From NCBI GenBank assembly GCA_024233785.1, contig JACKPD010000004.1, positions 1-64,000 of the forward strand: 64,000 nt of DNA. Direction: 5' to 3'. The stretch is from Spirochaetales bacterium (lineage in GTDB: Bacteria > Spirochaetota > Spirochaetia > CADAEX01). The notes below the pieces were generated by a model. That model did not search any database. It had not been told where the DNA came from and saw nothing but the letters and a program-made list of their open reading frames with translations. Made by a program: the position numbers and the translations under genes. Numbering within the stretch: position 1 is the stretch's first letter; every line of letters starts with the position of its first letter. Shown here one piece after another: positions 1 through 8,508 of the stretch.

Positions 1-2
1 AA

Positions 3-737
3 AAATCCTCAGAGAAATGGGGGATTTCACAAAGCGGAGAAACTGTACTAAGTTTCAGAATAACCGATGTTATCGTATATGACCCTCCCGTTTTAGTCTC
101 GCCGCCGGATAAAAAAATAGCAGAAATGGAAGAAATTCTTAACGGCAACATGGTATTTGAATGGCAGCACAAACCGATGCTCAGACGGTATGAAATAAGT
201 ATCTCTGATTCAATTAATTTTGACAGAAACCTTTCAATTTATTCGGCGGAAGGTTCAGGATTCAGGCTTACAGAAATTAAACCTGGAAAATACTTCTGGA
301 AAGTCAAAGGTTATGATGAAAAGGGGCATGATTCTCCTCCTTCTAAGGTTAATACTTTGACTGTTGAACCTATAAAACCCCTTCTACAGCCGGCTATTAT
401 CTCTCCCGGAAACGGAGAGAATATTAATATGGATAACAGGAATACCTTACTGCTTCAATGGAAAGGATCGCCGGATACAGAATACTATTCATACAAGCTC
501 ATTCAGAATGAGGGAGCCGAAAGAGTTCTTGCCTCTGATGAAAAATTCAGGGGAACAGAAATTATATTCAGGGATCTTGACAAACTTGATATCGGGAAAT
601 TCCGTTTTGAAGTACAGGCGTTGAAAGACCTGCCGGGAAATGAAAAAAGGAAAAGTCCGACAGCATCATCCAGTTTTTCAATATCGCTCAGCCAGCCGGA
701 CCCTGATAAAGTCGAGATAATAATCCTTGGAGAATAA
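3..737 (+). CDS. Fibronectin-III-like repeat protein, C-terminal part (5' end outside window)
   Basis: The reading frame is open from the first complete codon at base 3, so this is the C-terminal 244 residues of a longer protein, not a gene starting at the ATG at 126. Two consecutive beta-sandwich-like modules are visible. Each opens with a Ser-Pro motif (VSPPD, IISPGNG), then an FEW or LQW tryptophan strand, a YEISISDS or YKL strand and a G-K-[FY]-x-[FW]-x-V strand, the pattern of fibronectin type III folds. Modules of this kind often follow a FecR or other envelope domain in spirochaete surface proteins. No catalytic motif is visible and the N-terminus is unseen. It converges on the patatin gene with a 28-base gap. 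Family placement is by pattern only. Confidence 0.6.
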   Translation, partial: KSSEKWGISQSGETVLSFRITDVIVYDPPVLVSPPDKKIAEMEEILNGNMVFEWQHKPMLRRYEISISDSINFDRNLSIYSAEGSGFRLTEIKPGKYFWKVKGYDEKGHDSPPSKVNTLTVEPIKPLLQPAIISPGNGENINMDNRNTLLLQWKGSPDTEYYSYKLIQNEGAERVLASDEKFRGTEIIFRDLDKLDIGKFRFEVQALKDLPGNEKRKSPTASSSFSISLSQPDPDKVEIIILGE

Positions 738-765
738 AGTCCTTTGAACTTTATGCTGAATGTAA

Positions 766-3033
766 TTAAAAATTGAAACCGAAGTTAAAATAAAAAACAG
801 GATATTCCCTGCTGTCGGCCTTTGAAAGAGATATCTCGACCGGGCCGAAAAAAGTGTTGACAAGCGCAAGGGTGCCGCCATAGCTGTTTATAACTTCTCC
901 GTTTGAACCGTTTTCATCAAAGTTATAATACAGCCTGCCGTAAAAAGGGGTAAAAATAAAATGATCAAGAAACCTGATATTTGCCCCTATTTTGCCTATT
1001 GCAAGATTATCCGCAATAATATCTCCAGGCATTAAACCTTCGAAACCGAATATTTCTTTTTCTATTCTGCTGTTATAGCCTCCGGCCAGGAACCCTATCC
1101 CCTTATCATAATCGGGGATATCTATTCCACAGTAAACAAGGGATGGGGCCAATGTCAGGAACGGAAATACAGGGAAATAAACAGCAGACTCTGTTTTTAT
1201 CTGGTTATAATTTTCAAAACCTGATTTTTGAGTAACTATGCCGGAGGAAAAGGAATCCTCAATAAAAATTCTTTCGGCAGAACTCCATATTCTTATACCA
1301 CGCGAAGGATATACAGATGAGTCAAGTGTATCAAGCAATAAATAGAGCCGCAGTTTGTAGTAATCAAGCGATCCTTCTATATCATAAACAGAAATATCAT
1401 CCTTATATGTGATATAATCTTTCTCCCCCGCAATACCGGCGAACATACTGTTAAATATGGTTTTTTCCATAAACAGGGATGAATCGAAAAAATCTGAATA
1501 TACTTTACTTTCCTTCTCCCCTTTCTCATCATAGAGATAAAAATCCCTCCTTGAAAAACCGAGACCGACACCAGCGTCAATATTCCCGAACCAGAAGACC
1601 GGCAGATAATATTTAAATGTGTATTGAAAATTTTCTCCGAATTTACCCTTAAGATCAAGTCTTGAATTATCTACAATAAAATCCTTATATGCAGTCCCCA
1701 GGAAAAGGCTTGCATTATCGTTTGTATTATAGTTGGTTGAAATAAAAAGTTCCTGATCAGCGGCCTCTTCTGTCATTACTGTAAGAATGTTTTTATCTTC
1801 AATATTATCAACTGAATAACGTACAAGGTAAAAATCCCTTGTTCCGTATAATCTGCCGACCGCGCTGCTGAGTTTCTCAGAGGACAGGATTGCCCCTTCC
1901 CTTATACCCATTGTATTTATTATCTTGCTGTCAGATATTTTTTTATTATCCTCTATAATAATTTTATCAATTACCATGGATTCATACATCATTGCGTTCC
2001 ATGCCGGGCTGTGACCTGTAACATTATCTTCAGTCACCTCTGATTTTATATTCAACTTCCTTGAAAGCTCTGCAAAGTAATTCTCTTCAAGAGCGGCAGC
2101 CGCTTCCCCTGCTTCGATAATGGCGCTGCTCTCTTCAAAATCAAAAACATTAAAATTCTTTAAATCCGGAGTTATAACTTTGTCTGCAAGTTTTTTTTCT
2201 TCAAGGGTGGTACCCGAGACGACAAGACGGGTTACCTGGTCAATAACCTTGGTAAAATTGTTAAGCTCTTCCTTTTTATAAAGCGGTGTTCCCGCGTCTA
2301 CGGCTATTACGATATCAGCGCCCATTGCCTTAATATCAGATACCGGCAGATTTCTTGTAAAACCGCCGTCAACAAGAAGCTTTCCGTCAATCTCGATTGC
2401 GGAAAATATTGAAGGGATAGCCATGCTGGCCCTTACAGCATCTGCTATACTTCCTTTCTCAAGTACAACAGCTTCTCCGGTCTGAATATCAGTCGCGATA
2501 CATTTGAAAGGGATAGGAAGTTTTGAAAAATCACGGACATACCTTTGACCCCAGGTGAGTTTTGAAAGCATGCTGCATGCGTTTTGTCCGTATGAAAGTC
2601 CCTCAGGCAGCTTGATCTTTCTATTTTCAACTTCAAGCCTTATAACACTTTTTTCGTAAATATCCCTGTCTCTATGGTTTATATCATTTCTTTTAATTCT
2701 GTCATATAAAAGAGCATCCCAGTCAATTCCCTCTACTATTGCCTCAATCTCCAGGGCGCTGTATCCGCATGAATAAAGTATCCCGATAATCGCGCCCATA
2801 CTGGTCCCGGTAATGTAATCAACAGATATGTTATATTTCTCTATTGCCTTGAGTACGCCTATGTGGGCCATCCCGCAGGCGCCCCCCCCGCTTAAGACAA
2901 GTCCGACCGCGGGCCTTGTCTGTGATACAGATGAAATTCCCGGCAGATTATCTGCTCCATAAAGATCCGCCGAATAAAGTATCAGAAGCAGCAGCAGCAG
3001 AATCGCTTTTTTTCGCAAATAATCATATAACAT
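766..3033 (-). CDS. Patatin-like phospholipase with C-terminal outer-membrane beta-barrel
   Basis: The product is 755 residues from the ATG at 3033. A signal peptide (a leucine-rich stretch at residues 10-20, cleavage near Ala-27) precedes a patatin domain. That domain has the oxyanion hole GGGACG (49-54), the nucleophile motif GTSMG (Ser-78) and the DGG motif carrying the dyad aspartate (about Asp-222). A POTRA-like linker (about 385-455) leads to a long stretch of alternating aromatic/polar strands ending in Phe (FYFNFGFNF), typical of BamA/Omp85 barrels. This is the architecture of PlpD-type autotransported lipases: the barrel is expected to sit in the outer membrane and the lipase domain to be secreted or surface-linked. 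An in-frame TTG at 3078 lies upstream of the candidate promoter, so the ATG is preferred. Substrate is unknown. Confidence 0.88.
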   Translation of the reverse strand: MLYDYLRKKAILLLLLLILYSADLYGADNLPGISSVSQTRPAVGLVLSGGGACGMAHIGVLKAIEKYNISVDYITGTSMGAIIGILYSCGYSALEIEAIVEGIDWDALLYDRIKRNDINHRDRDIYEKSVIRLEVENRKIKLPEGLSYGQNACSMLSKLTWGQRYVRDFSKLPIPFKCIATDIQTGEAVVLEKGSIADAVRASMAIPSIFSAIEIDGKLLVDGGFTRNLPVSDIKAMGADIVIAVDAGTPLYKKEELNNFTKVIDQVTRLVVSGTTLEEKKLADKVITPDLKNFNVFDFEESSAIIEAGEAAAALEENYFAELSRKLNIKSEVTEDNVTGHSPAWNAMMYESMVIDKIIIEDNKKISDSKIINTMGIREGAILSSEKLSSAVGRLYGTRDFYLVRYSVDNIEDKNILTVMTEEAADQELFISTNYNTNDNASLFLGTAYKDFIVDNSRLDLKGKFGENFQYTFKYYLPVFWFGNIDAGVGLGFSRRDFYLYDEKGEKESKVYSDFFDSSLFMEKTIFNSMFAGIAGEKDYITYKDDISVYDIEGSLDYYKLRLYLLLDTLDSSVYPSRGIRIWSSAERIFIEDSFSSGIVTQKSGFENYNQIKTESAVYFPVFPFLTLAPSLVYCGIDIPDYDKGIGFLAGGYNSRIEKEIFGFEGLMPGDIIADNLAIGKIGANIRFLDHFIFTPFYGRLYYNFDENGSNGEVINSYGGTLALVNTFFGPVEISLSKADSREYPVFYFNFGFNF

Positions 3034-3039
3034 GATCAG

Positions 3040-3068
3040 AGTATATGCATATTTGGATTTGAACTCAA
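3040..3068 (-). promoter_or_regulatory. Candidate sigma-70 promoter of the patatin gene (leaderless type)
   Basis: On the minus strand TTGAGT, exactly 17 bases, then TATACT. The -10 box ends 6 bases before the ATG at 3033, so transcription would start at or next to the start codon. No Shine-Dalgarno sequence precedes that ATG. Confidence 0.5.
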
Positions 3069-3206
3069 GACAGTACAATCTTTAACGCAGTAATTTGGAA
3101 CTACTCAATAAAATTATATTGTATATATCCTAACAGATGTTTAAAATATTAATATTATCTGCTGACTAAAAAGTATTTTGCTATTCTTTTTCAGCAAGGG
3201 GGCATT

Positions 3207-6200
3207 TTGATCAGGAGTAATCCGTTTATTATCATGGCATTGGTTTTTTCCCTTTTTTCAGCCCAGCTCTTTGCAGAAGAAATTGGAATTATTACTTCAG
3301 CTGCGGAAATTGATTATCCCCCGTTCAGCATAACAAACCCGGCAGGAGAGGCAGACGGGTTTTCAGTAGAACTCTTAAGGGCATCCCTTGCAGCCATGAA
3401 CAGGGATGTTTCTTTCCGGACAGGGACCTGGGCAGAGGTAAAAAACCTACTTGAAAAAGGTGAAATAAAAGCCCTGCCTCTTGTCGGCAGAACTCCTGAA
3501 AGGGAGGAAGTTCTTGACTTTACTATTCCGTATATGACACTGCACGGCGCCATTGTTGTCCGCGAAGAAACTGAAAATATCACTTCATTAAACGAACTTC
3601 AGGGGAAAAAAGTAGCGGTAATGAAGATGGATAACGCTGAAGAATTTCTAAAAAGGAAAAAACTTGATATAGAAATGATATCAACCCCGACCTTTGACGA
3701 CGCGCTTAAAGGGCTGTCAAAAGGGCTTTATGATGCAGTTGTAATACAGCGGCTCGTAGCCATACGGCTTATAAAAGAGAATAACCTTACAAACCTCAAA
3801 ATAATTAAAACCCCGATTATGGATTTCAAACAGGATTTCTGCTTTGCGGTTAAGGAAGGGGACAGGGAAACACTCTCTCTGCTTAATGAAGGGCTATCCA
3901 TAGTAATCGCAGACGGCACATACAGATATCTACATTCAAAATGGTTTGCTTCGCTTGAAATCCCTGATGACCGCAGTATTGTCATAGGGGGAGACTACAA
4001 TTTCCCTCCTTATGAATATCTCGATAAAAACGGCCGCCCAGCGGGATTTAATGTCGATATAACCAGGGCAATTGCTGAAGAGACAGGGCTTAATATTGAA
4101 ATAAGGCTTGCCCCCTGGACTGAAATTATTAATGACCTTGAAGAGGGTAAAATTGATGCTGTTCTGGGGATGTTCTACTCTCCTTCACGAGATTTAAAAT
4201 TCGACTTCTCGCTGCCCCACTCAAACGTGCATCACATCAGTGTTGTCCGGAAAGGGGAAACTACTCCTCCCGCGAAAATAGAGGAACTTACAGGTAAAAA
4301 TATCGCTGTTCAGAACGGCGATATAATGCATGATTTTTTAATCTCAAAAGGTCTCAAGGGAAATATTACGTCATTTGAGACACCAGAGGACGCATTAAGA
4401 GAGCTTTCTCTGGGAAAATATGACTGCGCGCTTTTAAATAGAGTTACAGCTCTCTACCTGATAAAGAAAAACGGATGGAACAATCTAGAAATAGCTAAAA
4501 AACCTATACTTACTACTGAATACTGCTATGCTGCGCTTAAAGGGCACAGACCCCTTTTAACAGTATTCACAGAAGGGCTTAAAAGCATAGAAGAGAACGG
4601 GGAATACCGCCGGATTTATGAAAAATGGATGGGAATATACAATGAAGAATCTATCCCGTTTTCACTAATCATGCGCTATGCGGTTATTGTTTTTCTCCCT
4701 CTTTTTATAATACTTTTTATATCTTTTTTCTGGGCATGGTCTCTAAGGCGCGTTGTCGCGCGAAAAACAGCGGAACTCAGGCAAAGCGAGTCCCAGTTCC
4801 GCTCTATTGTAGAAGCAATTCCCGATTCCGTATTCGTCCATTCCGATTACCTTTTCAGTTACCTTAATGCCAGCGCGTGCAGGCTGTTCGGAATATATTC
4901 ACCCAAACAGCTTATAGGCAAATCGATACTGGAGCGTTTTCACCCTTCCAGCTATGAGATAGTAAAAAAAAGGGTTAAAGCTATTTATGAGCAGAAAGAA
5001 TATATGCCTCTCCTTGAGCAGAAATACCTGCGTATTGACGGAAGCGAAGTGCCTGTAGAAGTATCGGCAGTTCCCATAACCTACGAAGGAAAGGAAAGCG
5101 CTCTTGTTTTTGTAAGGGACATAACAAACCTTAAGGAAATTGAAAAGGAACAGGCCGCCGCCGCCAGGAAGAGAGAGGCCCTTGAAAGCCAGCTGAGACA
5201 GGCGCAGAAGATTGAATCGGTGGGCCGGCTTGCCGGCGGTGTCGCGCACGATTACAACAATATGCTGAGTGTTATTAACGGATATACGGAACTTGCCATG
5301 GATAAAGTCGGGCCATCTGATCCGATTTTTCCATATCTTAAGGAAATTTATACAGCAGGTACAAGGTCGGCCGAAATCACGAAACAGCTGCTGGCTTTCG
5401 CCCGGAAGCAGACCATAAACCCGAGGGTAATCAATCTTAATATTACTGTTGAAAGCATGCTCAATACTATCAGGCGGCTTATCGGCGAAAGCATTGTTCT
5501 CGACTGGTATCCCTCATCAGATATATGGTTGGTCAAAATGGACAGTTCCCAGATTGACCAGATACTTGTTAACCTGTGCATAAATGCCAGGGACGCAATA
5601 ACAGATATCGGCAGAATTACAATAGAGACCGGTAATATAGTTATTGATAATGAGTACTGCGCTGACCACAGGGGTTTTATACCGGGGAAGTTCGTACTGC
5701 TGACAGTAAGCGATAACGGTAAAGGTATTGAAAAAAAGACACTGGAATTTATTTTTGAGCCCTTTTTTACAACAAAGGCCCTGGGACTCGGTACAGGACT
5801 TGGCCTTTCAACAGTATACGGTATAGTCAAGCAAAATAACGGGTTTATAAATGTTTACAGTGAATCAGAAAAAGGCACAACCTTTAAAATCTATATACCC
5901 AGGCATGAGGATCAACTCACTGAAAAAGAATCTGAAGATTTCAATGAAGCCCCAACCGGGACAGGTGAAACTGTGCTCATAGTTGAAGATGAGCTCTCAA
6001 TTCTCAATCTGACCGGCAAAATGATCGAAAAGCTCGGGTATAATGTACTGACATCAGAGGGCCCGTACGAAGCATTAAAACTTGCGGCAAACCATAAAGG
6101 CATAATCAACCTCCTGATAACTGATGTAGTCATGCCGGAGATGAACGGCAGGAATATGGCAGAGAAGATCCAGGAAATTTTCCCTGATATAAAAGTGCTT

Positions 6201-6332
6201 TATATGTCGGGCTACACCGCGAATGTTATTGCACACCAGGGGATCCTGGAGGAAGGGGTTTCCTTTATCCAGAAACCCTTTTCAATAAATGAACTGGGTA
6301 TCAAGATCAATGAAACCCTGCAGAAAGATTAA
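3207..6332 (+). CDS. Hybrid sensor histidine kinase with tandem periplasmic solute-binding domains
   Basis: The product has 1041 residues. A signal sequence (1-23) is followed by two bacterial solute-binding family 3 domains in tandem (about 25-248 and 255-478). Each has the family openings (YPPFSI, FPPYEYLD) and D-x-V-x2-L and KWF/KWM motifs. Then come one transmembrane helix (about 489-511), a PAS domain (about 522-640), a HisKA domain with phospho-acceptor His-681 in GGVAHDYNNML, a HATPase domain (DNGKGI, GTGLGL) and a C-terminal receiver domain (VLIVEDE, phospho-Asp about 973 in ITDVVMPEMNG). The family resembles BvgS/EvgS: a periplasmic amino-acid-like ligand would modulate phosphorelay. 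The start is TTG at 3207, backed by AAGGGGG four bases upstream. No partner output regulator lies beside it, and the ligand cannot be read from sequence. Confidence 0.92.
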   Translation: MIRSNPFIIMALVFSLFSAQLFAEEIGIITSAAEIDYPPFSITNPAGEADGFSVELLRASLAAMNRDVSFRTGTWAEVKNLLEKGEIKALPLVGRTPEREEVLDFTIPYMTLHGAIVVREETENITSLNELQGKKVAVMKMDNAEEFLKRKKLDIEMISTPTFDDALKGLSKGLYDAVVIQRLVAIRLIKENNLTNLKIIKTPIMDFKQDFCFAVKEGDRETLSLLNEGLSIVIADGTYRYLHSKWFASLEIPDDRSIVIGGDYNFPPYEYLDKNGRPAGFNVDITRAIAEETGLNIEIRLAPWTEIINDLEEGKIDAVLGMFYSPSRDLKFDFSLPHSNVHHISVVRKGETTPPAKIEELTGKNIAVQNGDIMHDFLISKGLKGNITSFETPEDALRELSLGKYDCALLNRVTALYLIKKNGWNNLEIAKKPILTTEYCYAALKGHRPLLTVFTEGLKSIEENGEYRRIYEKWMGIYNEESIPFSLIMRYAVIVFLPLFIILFISFFWAWSLRRVVARKTAELRQSESQFRSIVEAIPDSVFVHSDYLFSYLNASACRLFGIYSPKQLIGKSILERFHPSSYEIVKKRVKAIYEQKEYMPLLEQKYLRIDGSEVPVEVSAVPITYEGKESALVFVRDITNLKEIEKEQAAAARKREALESQLRQAQKIESVGRLAGGVAHDYNNMLSVINGYTELAMDKVGPSDPIFPYLKEIYTAGTRSAEITKQLLAFARKQTINPRVINLNITVESMLNTIRRLIGESIVLDWYPSSDIWLVKMDSSQIDQILVNLCINARDAITDIGRITIETGNIVIDNEYCADHRGFIPGKFVLLTVSDNGKGIEKKTLEFIFEPFFTTKALGLGTGLGLSTVYGIVKQNNGFINVYSESEKGTTFKIYIPRHEDQLTEKESEDFNEAPTGTGETVLIVEDELSILNLTGKMIEKLGYNVLTSEGPYEALKLAANHKGIINLLITDVVMPEMNGRNMAEKIQEIFPDIKVLYMSGYTANVIAHQGILEEGVSFIQKPFSINELGIKINETLQKD

Positions 6333-6382
6333 GTTTGAATTTTAAGTTAATTATTATATACATGTTTTAATAGGTTACAAAT

Positions 6383-7336
6383 ATGATAAACCTTTTATTT
6401 TTACTGCTTGGATTTATTCCGCTTATTTACGGGGCCGATCTTCTTGTAGAAAGCGCGTCATCGCTTGCGAAAAAACTTAATATTCCCAATATTGTTATCG
6501 GCCTTACAATTATCGCTTTCGGGACTTCAGCCCCTGAACTGGTGGTAAACACCTTTGCGTCGGCTGCCGGGAATTCAGAAATCGTTCTCGGAAATATTAT
6601 TGGAAGCAATATTTTTAATATTCTTGGAATACTAGGAATATCCGCTATAATTTATCCGCTGACTGTTAAAACAAATACGACATGGATTGAAATACCTCTC
6701 TGCCTGTTATCAGCGGCAATTGTCTTTATTGCCGCAAACGACATAATAATTGACAAATCCTCAAACTCCCTGATAACAAGAACCGACGGAATTCTTTTAT
6801 TGGGATTTTTCCTTATTTTCCTGAGCTATAATTTTCAGCTTATGAAATCAGGAAACCTGGATGAAGAAATAGCGGTCAAAGAATATTCAATAGTTAAATC
6901 GGTACTTCTAATTTTAACAGGAATTATACTGCTTGCGGCAGGAGGCAAAATAATTGTTGAGTTTGCTGTGAAATTTGCAAGGATTATTGAAATTCCCGAA
7001 AGAATAATTGCCCTGACCATAGTATCGATAGGAACGTCCCTGCCGGAACTTGCTACATCGGCAGTAGCTGCAAAAAAAAGGAATGTGGATATCGCCATCG
7101 GGAATGTTGTGGGATCCAATATTTTCAATGCTTTTTTTATTCTGGGTATTTCAGCGGTAATAAATCCGGTCCGCCTGCAGAAAATGTCCAATATGGATTT
7201 GACAGTTAATATACTAGCAAGTACTTTACTGTTTATTTTTATATTTACGGGCAGGGGACGAAGAATTGATCGCATCGAAGGAATAATCTTTACTGTAATT
7301 TATCTGATTTATCTGGCGGTTCTTATAATATTGTAA
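6383..7336 (+). CDS. Calcium/sodium antiporter, YrbG-type CaCA family
   Basis: The product is a 317-residue, roughly ten-helix inner-membrane protein made of two homologous halves. Each half carries the cation-binding alpha repeat: GTSAPEL (47-53) with GNIIGSNIFNILGILG downstream, and GTSLPEL (about 216) with GNVVGSNIFNAFFILG downstream. The acidic residue in each GTS-x-PE motif is the expected Na+/Ca2+ ligand. Length and motif order match the K+-independent bacterial YrbG-like exchangers. It stands 50 bases after the hybrid kinase on the same strand and converges on the SGNH hydrolase gene. Ion selectivity is inferred from the family. Confidence 0.93.
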   Translation: MINLLFLLLGFIPLIYGADLLVESASSLAKKLNIPNIVIGLTIIAFGTSAPELVVNTFASAAGNSEIVLGNIIGSNIFNILGILGISAIIYPLTVKTNTTWIEIPLCLLSAAIVFIAANDIIIDKSSNSLITRTDGILLLGFFLIFLSYNFQLMKSGNLDEEIAVKEYSIVKSVLLILTGIILLAAGGKIIVEFAVKFARIIEIPERIIALTIVSIGTSLPELATSAVAAKKRNVDIAIGNVVGSNIFNAFFILGISAVINPVRLQKMSNMDLTVNILASTLLFIFIFTGRGRRIDRIEGIIFTVIYLIYLAVLIIL

Positions 7337-7422
7337 TTGATTATTTCTAATCATAATCCAGAGTAAATATTGAGTGAACAGGATAATTTTTCATATTCAG
7401 TTACAATACTGCCGCAGGCGGA

Positions 7423-8238
7423 TTACCGTTTTGCAATACCCTCATTATATATTTCCTTCGCAATCTTTTCACACCCGGCAGAAGTAAGGTGTATTTCATC
7501 TTTCCAGTCATTTTCCTGGATTAAACGCTGTGTTTCAATGACTTTAAAATTACCGGAATATTTTTTCTGCAAGCTGATCAGGCCGCCGCTTAGTTGTGTA
7601 AAAATATATTTAAACACATCTTTTTGAATTTTCCCGTCAGTTATATTTTTTTCCGTAAAACAGCTTTCTATCCAGCTTCCGCCGACTGGTATACCTAGCA
7701 TTCTTGTCCCTTTTTTCATGTACGCAGCGATTCCGTAGTTGTGGGTAATAATTTTAACGTCGCTGTTGATTTTAATCAGTCTTGATATAATTTCCTCATA
7801 AAGTGAAATAATTGATTTTATCTTGGTGTTTAAGGCAGTTTTATCAATATACTGTTCAATGTCCTGACTTACGTCCTTGATATCATTTTTATCAAAAATA
7901 AGTTTTTTTAATTCACCTTTTTCAATAATGTCACTGCCGCCTGCAGAAACAAGAACAACATCAAATTTCTGCCTCTCGTCCCTGTTGTGGTTTTCGTACT
8001 TTTTTAATAATGCCTCAAGACCCCCTTTGGATAGCGACTGGGCAGTTTCCTTTCCTGCCATTGTCATGCTGTAAATAATCACATCAAAATTGCCCGCTAT
8101 TGATTTTGCGATGCTGAATGAACTGTTAGAACCGGGATTTGACAGCCATGAATCCCCAAATGCCAAAATCTTTACAGCTTTTCTGTTGCTTAAAGCAGCC
8201 ATTTCATAATCACCTTCCGACCTGACACTGAGTCCCAT
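7423..8238 (-). CDS. SGNH/GDSL-type hydrolase, probably cytoplasmic
   Basis: The 271-residue product carries block I GDSW (nucleophile Ser-30), a block III-like GGSDI motif and a C-terminal DEIHLT motif supplying the Asp/His pair, all typical of SGNH esterases/lipases. No signal peptide is seen, which is unusual for spirochaete envelope esterases and suggests a cytoplasmic substrate. The start is well fixed: AGGAGG lies 8 bases before the ATG. It is a single-gene unit, divergent from the cobalamin-riboswitch chelatase gene. Substrate and role are unknown; acyl-, acetyl- or thioesterase activity are all possible. Confidence 0.75.
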   Translation of the reverse strand: MGLSVRSEGDYEMAALSNRKAVKILAFGDSWLSNPGSNSSFSIAKSIAGNFDVIIYSMTMAGKETAQSLSKGGLEALLKKYENHNRDERQKFDVVLVSAGGSDIIEKGELKKLIFDKNDIKDVSQDIEQYIDKTALNTKIKSIISLYEEIISRLIKINSDVKIITHNYGIAAYMKKGTRMLGIPVGGSWIESCFTEKNITDGKIQKDVFKYIFTQLSGGLISLQKKYSGNFKVIETQRLIQENDWKDEIHLTSAGCEKIAKEIYNEGIAKR

Positions 8239-8321
8239 TTAATTTACCTCCTGTGATAAATATGAATATATTATATCACTGCCGATATTGCGCAGCAATC
8301 GCCGCTAAAAAAATTAAGCAT

Positions 8322-8478
8322 TCACAGGGTCCTGCTATTTGAAATATAACCCAGCTCCTGAGATGAAAGCTGTCACTTGACCACAGCAGCGCCCCGCTGT
8401 ATGATTTTAACAGATATCCGGTGATCCAAAAGCATATCCGGCCCTATGGGTTCCGGAAGCGAAAGGACTTACCGGCTT
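8322..8478 (+). promoter_or_regulatory. Probable cobalamin riboswitch upstream of chlD
   Basis: Elements appear in the order of the AdoCbl/B12 aptamer. A 5' GGT strand (8328-8330) can pair with the 3' ACC. GAAAGCTGT pairs with ACAGC, followed by AGCGCCCCGCTGTATGA, which resembles the conserved GCnGnCCCGCnACTGTnA core. Next is a CCGG-rich stem region (8416-8456), then AAGCGAAAGGACTTACC (8457-8473), which resembles the B12 box (consensus rAGYCMGGAgACCTGCC). The aptamer ends about 30 bases before the chlD ATG, and a GAGG (8494-8497) lies between, so translational control by SD masking is plausible. The match is by eye and departs from consensus in P5/P6 and the box. It fits the cobaltochelatase interpretation of the gene behind it. 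Confidence 0.62.
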
Positions 8479-8508
8479 TAAACCCTTAGGAATGAGGTCT
8501 GTTATAAC

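Noticed and set aside
126..737. Complete 203-residue gene starting at ATG 126
   Set aside because: The same frame is open and protein-like back to base 3 with the same repeat pattern, so the gene begins outside the window.
5348..5830. 160-residue minus-strand ORF inside the hybrid kinase
   Set aside because: It lies opposite the HisKA/HATPase coding region and lacks any start signal or family motif.
8357..8377. TPP (THI-box) riboswitch suggested by CTGAGATGA
   Set aside because: The second THI-box half and the pairing order are absent, while cobalamin core elements are in order.
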